The position numbers were made by a program, and so were the translations under genes. Positions 60,333-64,000 of a stretch of DNA of 64,000 bases are shown here, one piece after another. The stretch lies in contig NZ_JABAGR010000002.1 in assembly GCF_012844235.1 (NCBI RefSeq), positions 186,001 through 250,000 on the forward strand. The letters are read 5' to 3'. The notes under the pieces are model-generated. The model searched no databases, had not been told where the DNA came from, and was given only the letters and a program-made list of their open reading frames with translations. Position 1 is the first letter of the stretch; the number at the start of each line of letters is the position of its first letter. This stretch comes from Parafannyhessea umbonata. Lineage in GTDB: Bacteria > Actinomycetota > Coriobacteriia > Coriobacteriales > Atopobiaceae.

Positions 60333-61674
60333 CGCGAGCACTTCTCGCCACCTCCTTCCTAATGAGCTCCTCGTCGAGAGGGGCCTGAGGGTCCCGCATC
60401 CCACTGCAGCATATGAAATGGCACGCGCGTTTGAGGGTGACGTTGAGTGTCCTTAGGTCATCGAAGCCAAGCCGCTTGCGCCGCCTGGCCGCGACGATGC
60501 GCCTTGCGCCCATGGGACCGATGCCGGGCACGCGAAGAAGCTCCTCGAGACTTGCGGAATTCACCTCTATGGGAAAGCGTTCCTGATGGGCGAGTGCCCA
60601 TGCGAGCTTTGGGTCGAGATCGAGGTCGAGCCACGGCGCGTCTGGGGTGGTCAGCTCGTCTGCGTCGAACCCGTAGTATCTCATGAGCCAATCTGCCTGG
60701 TAGAGCCTATGCTCCCTCCTGAGGGGCACGGGGGTGGCCGAGTCAGGCAGCCTGTCGTCCTCCACGACGGGCACGTAGGCGGAGAAGAAGATCCTCCTGA
60801 GGTCGAACTTCTGGTACTGGGACTTGGACAGCTGAAGGATGTGGTGGTCGCTTTCGGGCGATGCGCCGATTATCAGCTGCGTAGATTGGCCGGCGGGCGC
60901 AAACTTCCTCCCGCCTGAGGCGACGGGGTCAGGTGGGCGCAGCGTCATCGAGTTGGAGTTCAGTCGAAGCCCCATGTCGGTGCACGAGCGCGCCCGTTGG
61001 GCAACGACGCCTGACTTTCGACGCGCAAGTGCAGCCCGAGTCGTGCCGTGGCCCGACTCGAGAAGCCGCCTCGCCTCTCCTTGGCGGGTCGCGCTGATTT
61101 GCGCCATGGACTTGGTGATGCTTCCGGCGTCCTTGTTGGGGCAGAGCTCGGCGAGGGACCTCGAGCTTGGTAGCTCGAGGTTGGCACTCATGCGGTCCGC
61201 GAGGTGCCCAAGCCTGTCCAGAAGCTCGGGGGAGGTGCCGGGAATGACCTTTGCGTGGACGTACCCGTTGAAGCGGAGGTCCTCTCTCAGGACGCGGAGG
61301 CACTCGATCATCCGCTCCGTGGTGGCGTCCGGCGTTCCCAAGACGCCGGAGCTGAGGAAGAGGCCCTCGATATAGTTGCGCTTATAGAAGTCGACCGTGA
61401 GTTCCGCCAGCTCACGTGGCTCGAACGTCGCACGCGTGCAGGAAGCCCCGCAGCGATTGACGCAGTACGCACAGTCGTAGCTGCATGCGTTGCTCATGAG
61501 CACCTTGAGGAGCGTGATGCAGCGTCCGTCGCGCGAGAACGTGTGGCAGAGGCCGGCGCCGCTCGCCAGGCCCACCTTTCCGTCCTTCGGCCCCCGAGTG
61601 ACCCCCGATGAGGTGCACGCGGCATCGAATCGCGCCGCCTCCGCCAGTATGCCGAGCTTCGTGAGGGTGTCCAT
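60277..61674 (-). CDS. TIGR03916-type radical SAM DNA modification/repair protein
   Basis: A 465-residue radical SAM enzyme. The 4Fe-4S motif CSYDCAYC is at residues 64-71 (Cys64, 68, 71); SSGVLGTPDATTERM and HAKVIPGTS follow in the barrel. A helix-hairpin-helix, LRVPGIGPMGARRIV, near residues 375-392 suggests DNA binding, then Cys-rich RACHFICCSG. The last residues are QLSLF, the bacterial beta-clamp-binding consensus. Family function is inferred as DNA lesion repair or modification, akin to spore photoproduct lyase. A LexA-like box lies 17 bases upstream of the ATG. Confidence 0.85.
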   Translation of the reverse strand: MDTLTKLGILAEAARFDAACTSSGVTRGPKDGKVGLASGAGLCHTFSRDGRCITLLKVLMSNACSYDCAYCVNRCGASCTRATFEPRELAELTVDFYKRNYIEGLFLSSGVLGTPDATTERMIECLRVLREDLRFNGYVHAKVIPGTSPELLDRLGHLADRMSANLELPSSRSLAELCPNKDAGSITKSMAQISATRQGEARRLLESGHGTTRAALARRKSGVVAQRARSCTDMGLRLNSNSMTLRPPDPVASGGRKFAPAGQSTQLIIGASPESDHHILQLSKSQYQKFDLRRIFFSAYVPVVEDDRLPDSATPVPLRREHRLYQADWLMRYYGFDADELTTPDAPWLDLDLDPKLAWALAHQERFPIEVNSASLEELLRVPGIGPMGARRIVAARRRKRLGFDDLRTLNVTLKRACHFICCSGMRDPQAPLDEELIRKEVARSARDGKYNRTRRTAEGQLSLF

Positions 61675-61690
61675 GGCAAAAATCCAATCG

Positions 61691-61704
61691 CGAACGAATG
61701 TTCT
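61691..61704 (-). promoter_or_regulatory. LexA (SOS) box upstream of the repair operon
   Basis: CGAACGAATGTTCT matches the Gram-positive SOS consensus CGAACRNRYGTTYC at 13 of 14 positions and contains the exact GAACN4GTTC core. It lies between the likely transcription start and the start codon of the radical SAM gene. Confidence 0.65.
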
Positions 61705-61719
61705 AGATAGTGTGTCAAG

Positions 61720-61728
61720 ATTCTAGCA
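61720..61728 (-). promoter_or_regulatory. Extended -10 promoter of the repair operon
   Basis: On the minus strand, TG-C-TAGAAT, giving a start near 61713 and a leader of about 39 bases that includes the SOS box. No good -35, as expected of extended -10 promoters. GTGTCAAG occurs twice on the plus strand (61712-61719 and 61748-61755) around it. Confidence 0.5.
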
Positions 61729-61906
61729 CAGACAGGTACACGTGTTCGTGTCAAGTTTGGCGGGCGTGGCGACGCGGCCGTGCCCGAGCCGGTCGCCAGC
61801 GCGATTATCGATCCGACGCGCCGTTCGCGAACAAGTCGCAGGCACGCCGGTATGGAGCGGTATCCTGCGAACAAGGGACGGTTCCGAACCCAGAGGGGTG
61901 ATTGGC

Positions 61907-62458
61907 ATGAAGCTTTGCTCGAGGTCAAGCGTTGCGGTTGCGGCGGTGAGCGCCGTGCTCTTCTCGTCCGCCCTTCTTACGGGATGCGGGTCCGCTGGGT
62001 CTGGCGCCAAGGGCGACGTCTCGTCCTCGGCGGCGGCAGCCGTTCAGAAGAAGGCGGACGAGACCTACGATTCGATCTACGACGAGTACTCGAAGCAGAT
62101 CGAGGAGGCCGCACCGAAGGCGGTGGAGGAGTTCAAGAAGCAGGCCGAGGGAAGCACCGACGTCAAGAAGCTGGCTGAGGTCGCAAACGACCAGGTGAAG
62201 ACGCTCGCGAAGATCATGACGGACGGCAGCAAGAAGATGGCCGAGCTGAGGGAGAAGAACGGAGACTCCTACAAGACCTACGAGAAGAACTACAAGAAGC
62301 TCTACAAGGTCTACAGCGACAAGGCGATGGACGTGTACGGAGCGTACCTGGACGTGTACGGGAAGCAGGTCCCGGGTTACAACGACCAGATGAAGCAGCA
62401 GCTGATAGACCAGTACAAGGCGACCGTGCAGCAGCTGGCGCCGGCAGAGTCAGAATAG
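61907..62458 (+). CDS. Putative lipoprotein, unknown function
   Basis: A 183-residue secreted lipoprotein. The signal peptide MKLCSRSS... has a hydrophobic core (about 8-23) and lipobox LTGC with Cys27. The mature part is almost all helical and rich in Lys, Glu, Asp and Tyr, with repeated YKxYEKxYKKLYK-like spacing, suggesting a coiled-coil surface protein. No family recognised. ATG 61907 has AGAGGGG upstream; the longer frame (61742) lacks a signal. It is transcribed away from the repair operon and faces rnpB. Confidence 0.8.
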   Translation: MKLCSRSSVAVAAVSAVLFSSALLTGCGSAGSGAKGDVSSSAAAAVQKKADETYDSIYDEYSKQIEEAAPKAVEEFKKQAEGSTDVKKLAEVANDQVKTLAKIMTDGSKKMAELREKNGDSYKTYEKNYKKLYKVYSDKAMDVYGAYLDVYGKQVPGYNDQMKQQLIDQYKATVQQLAPAESE

Positions 62459-62679
62459 GCCCGCAGGTCCGTCGCCTGGGGCAATGCGATGACGTCCGGG
62501 GGAGTGGGGTCGCGCCCGCTTCGTCGGACGGCCTTGCGGAAGGGGCTGCTCGATTATGCGTAGTTTAACTATCGCTCTGTCCCAACTGTGTCCCTAATCG
62601 CTGAAATAGCCGCTTTTCCTGCACTTCGATTTTGAATAATGCCTGTTGGGACGGTATGCGTGTACTTCAAAAAAGGTGT
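62459..62679. other. Convergent gap between the lipoprotein gene and rnpB
   Basis: 221 bases without a gene. The right half is AT-rich. GTCCCAAC (62579-62586) and GTTGGGAC (62645-62652) form an 8-base inverted repeat 58 bases apart; ATCGCT is repeated at 62571-62576 and 62597-62602. AAAAAA at 62669-62674 gives rnpB its T-rich 3' end on the minus strand. Confidence 0.5.
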
Positions 62680-63035
62680 AGCGAAGTGGGCCGATGAGCC
62701 GGGTTCTGTCGTGGACGATCATTTATCTACTGACGCCGTTGCCGACGCCCTCTAGCTCGCAACCCGAGCGCAGTGCGGGCCACACCATGGCGCTCCTATT
62801 TGCGATTGCTCCGGAGGGGGCTTGCCAAGCCGCCGTATCGCTACGACGCTGGTAGTCTCTTACACTACCGTTTCAGCTTTTCTCTCACTCGCTTTCGCGA
62901 GCAGCGGGAGTCTTCTTTTCTGCGGCGCTTTCCGTCGGGTCACCCCGCCAGGCCGTTAGCCTGCCTCCTGCCCTGTGGAGCCCGGACTTTCCTCATGACG
63001 CTTGCGCGCCCCGCGATCGTCTGGCCCACTTCGCT
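62680..63035 (-). ncRNA. rnpB: RNase P RNA (bacterial type A)
   Basis: About 356 bases. The ends form helix P1: AGCGAAGTGGGCC at the 5' end pairs perfectly with GGCCCACTTCGCT at the 3' end. The conserved 5' core GAGGAAAGTCCGGGC (complement of 62979-62993) and a 3' core ending in AGAACCCGGCTCATCGG are readable on the minus strand. It is the catalytic RNA that trims tRNA 5' ends. The boundaries are set by P1 and could differ by a few bases. A T6 run follows directly. Confidence 0.93.
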
Positions 63036-63041
63036 CTCGCG

Positions 63042-63050
63042 ATTGTACCA
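63042..63050 (-). promoter_or_regulatory. rnpB promoter
   Basis: On the minus strand, TG-G-TACAAT ends 6 bases before the predicted 5' end of RNase P RNA, fitting an extended -10. Confidence 0.6.
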
Positions 63051-63077
63051 GACGACCATGCCGCGGGGGCAAATCGG

Positions 63078-63083
63078 TACAAT
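63078..63083 (+). promoter_or_regulatory. Candidate promoter for the EIIA-Glc gene
   Basis: TACAAT on the plus strand, 72 bases before the EIIA start and back-to-back with the rnpB promoter. No clear -35. Confidence 0.45.
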
Positions 63084-63154
63084 GTTTTCGAATATGACAC
63101 GATTGGGAATAGGCTCCCGCGGCATGCGCGGCGGGGGCGATTGGCGGAGTGTGG

Positions 63155-63676
63155 ATGGGATTGTTGCAGAAGGTGCTGGGACCGCGCGTCGAGGTTCCGG
63201 CGGACCTGGAGGTGGACGCGGCGCCCGGACAGGTGCTTGCGCCCGTGGGAGGAAGGGCGGTGCCGCTCTCGGAGGTGCCGGACCCCGTGCTCGCGACCGG
63301 AGGCCTTGGGGCGGGCATAGCGATCGAGCCTGACGGCGACACGGTCTTCTCGCCCGTGGACGGCGTGGTGACGGTGACCGCGGGCACGCGTCACGCCATA
63401 GGCGTCACGGACGAGAAGGGCGCGGACGTATTGGTTCACATTGGCGTGGACACGGTGTCGCTGCGGGGCAGCGGCTTTACGTACTTCGTGCGGAAGGGGG
63501 ACCGCGTGCGCGCCGGCCAGGCGCTCATGTCGTTTGACCCGGGACTGATACGCAAGAGCGGGCTTGACTCCCACGTGGTGGTCGTCGTCACGAACACGGA
63601 GGACCTCGCCGCGGTGACGCCGGTGGTGCCGGGCATGCTGGACGCGGGGGACCTTGCGATCGCTATCGAATACTAG
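63155..63676 (+). CDS. crr: PTS glucose-type EIIA component
   Basis: A 173-residue stand-alone EIIA-Glc: LEVDAAPGQVLAPVGGRAVPL, VPDPVLATGGLGAGIAI, VFSPVDGVVTV, His80 in GTRHAIG and phospho-His95 in DVLVHIGVDTV. It takes phosphate from HPr for an EIIBC encoded elsewhere. ATG 63155 has GGCGGAG upstream; GTG 63149 is in frame but overlaps that site. It is unlinked to the mannose PTS operon 33 kb away. The next gene follows after 9 bases. Confidence 0.93.
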   Translation: MGLLQKVLGPRVEVPADLEVDAAPGQVLAPVGGRAVPLSEVPDPVLATGGLGAGIAIEPDGDTVFSPVDGVVTVTAGTRHAIGVTDEKGADVLVHIGVDTVSLRGSGFTYFVRKGDRVRAGQALMSFDPGLIRKSGLDSHVVVVVTNTEDLAAVTPVVPGMLDAGDLAIAIEY

Positions 63677-63685
63677 GAGCACCTC

Positions 63686-64000
63686 ATGCAGCGAAGCTAT
63701 CAGACCATGGAGGCGGGCTCGGAGGCCACGGGCGAGTTCGAGGACCGCAGGAGCCGCTTCATCGCGCAGCTGAGGCACGTGGAGAGCGAGGCGGAGGCGG
63801 AGCGCTTCATCCAGGAGGTGCGGGCTCGGCACCACGACGCCAGGCACAACGTGCCGGCGTGGATCCTGAGCGACGGGCGCGAGCGGTGCTCGGACGACGG
63901 CGAGCCGCAGCGCACGTCCGGCATGCCGACGCTCGAGGTGCTGCGCGGCGCCGGCCTCGAGGACGTGTGCTGCGTGACCACGCGCTACTTTGGCGGGACG
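63686..64000 (+). CDS. YigZ/IMPACT family protein, N-terminal part (3' truncated by window edge)
   Basis: First 105 residues of a UPF0029/IMPACT-type protein, cut by the window end. Visible family texts: EFEDRRSRFIAQL, HHDARHNVPAWIL, SDDGEPQRTSGMP and CCVTTRYFGG. Homologues bind ribosomes or modulate translation; exact role unknown. ATG 63686 with TAGGAG 7 bases upstream. Confidence 0.88.
   Translation, partial: MQRSYQTMEAGSEATGEFEDRRSRFIAQLRHVESEAEAERFIQEVRARHHDARHNVPAWILSDGRERCSDDGEPQRTSGMPTLEVLRGAGLEDVCCVTTRYFGGT

Noticed and set aside
62773-63333. Protein-coding frame across the rnpB region
   Set aside because: Overlaps the RNase P RNA, whose P1 helix and core motifs are clear, and has no family resemblance.

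Overview
The window is GC-rich chromosomal DNA with actinobacterial gene order and no phage, insertion sequence, CRISPR array, tRNA or rRNA. SepF and DivIVA without FtsA, a mannose-family PTS with a DUF956 protein, a SigB-type sigma factor, and efp-asp23-nusB-xseB-tlyA-nadK-recN linkage point to Actinomycetota, most likely class Coriobacteriia (Olsenella/Atopobium-like). That placement is an inference from gene content and order, not a phylogeny.

Layout. (1) 1-12.7 kb is a loosely organised accessory region: the end of an FtsX-like permease, a MoxR ATPase with a large ankyrin-like/DUF2201/VWA partner, a HAD phosphatase, an MFS transporter, a zinc phospholipase-like protein, an orphan Vsr nuclease, a metallophosphatase, a deoxyinosine/uracil-type DNA glycosylase and an SGNH-GNAT fusion. 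(2) 12.8-18.8 kb carries dGTPase, RarA, a DUF948 protein, an RsbW-like protein with eroded ATP-binding motifs, a SigB-family sigma factor and an AI-2E-family membrane protein. (3) 18.9-26.8 kb is a housekeeping run: alaS-ruvX-mltG-yqeG-aroK-(degenerate aroB)-pepP. (4) 27.0-30.4 kb is a mannose-type PTS operon (EIIAB, EIIC, EIID, DUF956) behind a nearly perfect cre-like operator and a structured leader. (5) 30.6-38.8 kb carries efp, asp23-like, nusB, xseB, tlyA, nadK, recN, pyrG and xerD. (6) 39.2-59.2 kb is the division and cell-wall (dcw) cluster: mraZ-rsmH-ftsL-ftsI-murF-mraY-murD-ftsW-murG-murC-murB-ftsQ-ftsZ-pgeF-yggS-sepF-proC-yggT-divIVA, lacking murE and ftsA. (7) 59.3-64 kb holds a two-gene DNA-repair operon on the minus strand (radical SAM TIGR03916-type plus TIGR03915/DUF4130-type) behind a LexA-like box, a lipoprotein, RNase P RNA on the minus strand, an EIIA-Glc protein and the start of a YigZ/IMPACT protein.

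How the parts work together. The dcw genes supply lipid II synthesis (MurB/C/D/F, MraY, MurG), flipping/polymerisation and cross-linking (FtsW, FtsI), divisome assembly (FtsZ, SepF, FtsQ, FtsL) and polar/septal organisation (DivIVA). SepF probably replaces FtsA as the FtsZ membrane anchor. The PTS operon and the EIIA-Glc gene indicate a sugar-fermenting lifestyle.

The most interesting signals are: an AroB homologue that has lost all three zinc ligands and the NAD-binding glycine motif while sitting translationally coupled to an intact-looking shikimate kinase; the SOS-box-controlled repair pair, whose radical SAM member ends in a beta-clamp-type QLSLF tail; the cre-like site and leader of the PTS operon; the repeat-rich gap before mraZ; and the extra N-terminal segment of FtsZ with a strong internal ribosome site. 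Repeat and motif observations were made by eye and not tested statistically.
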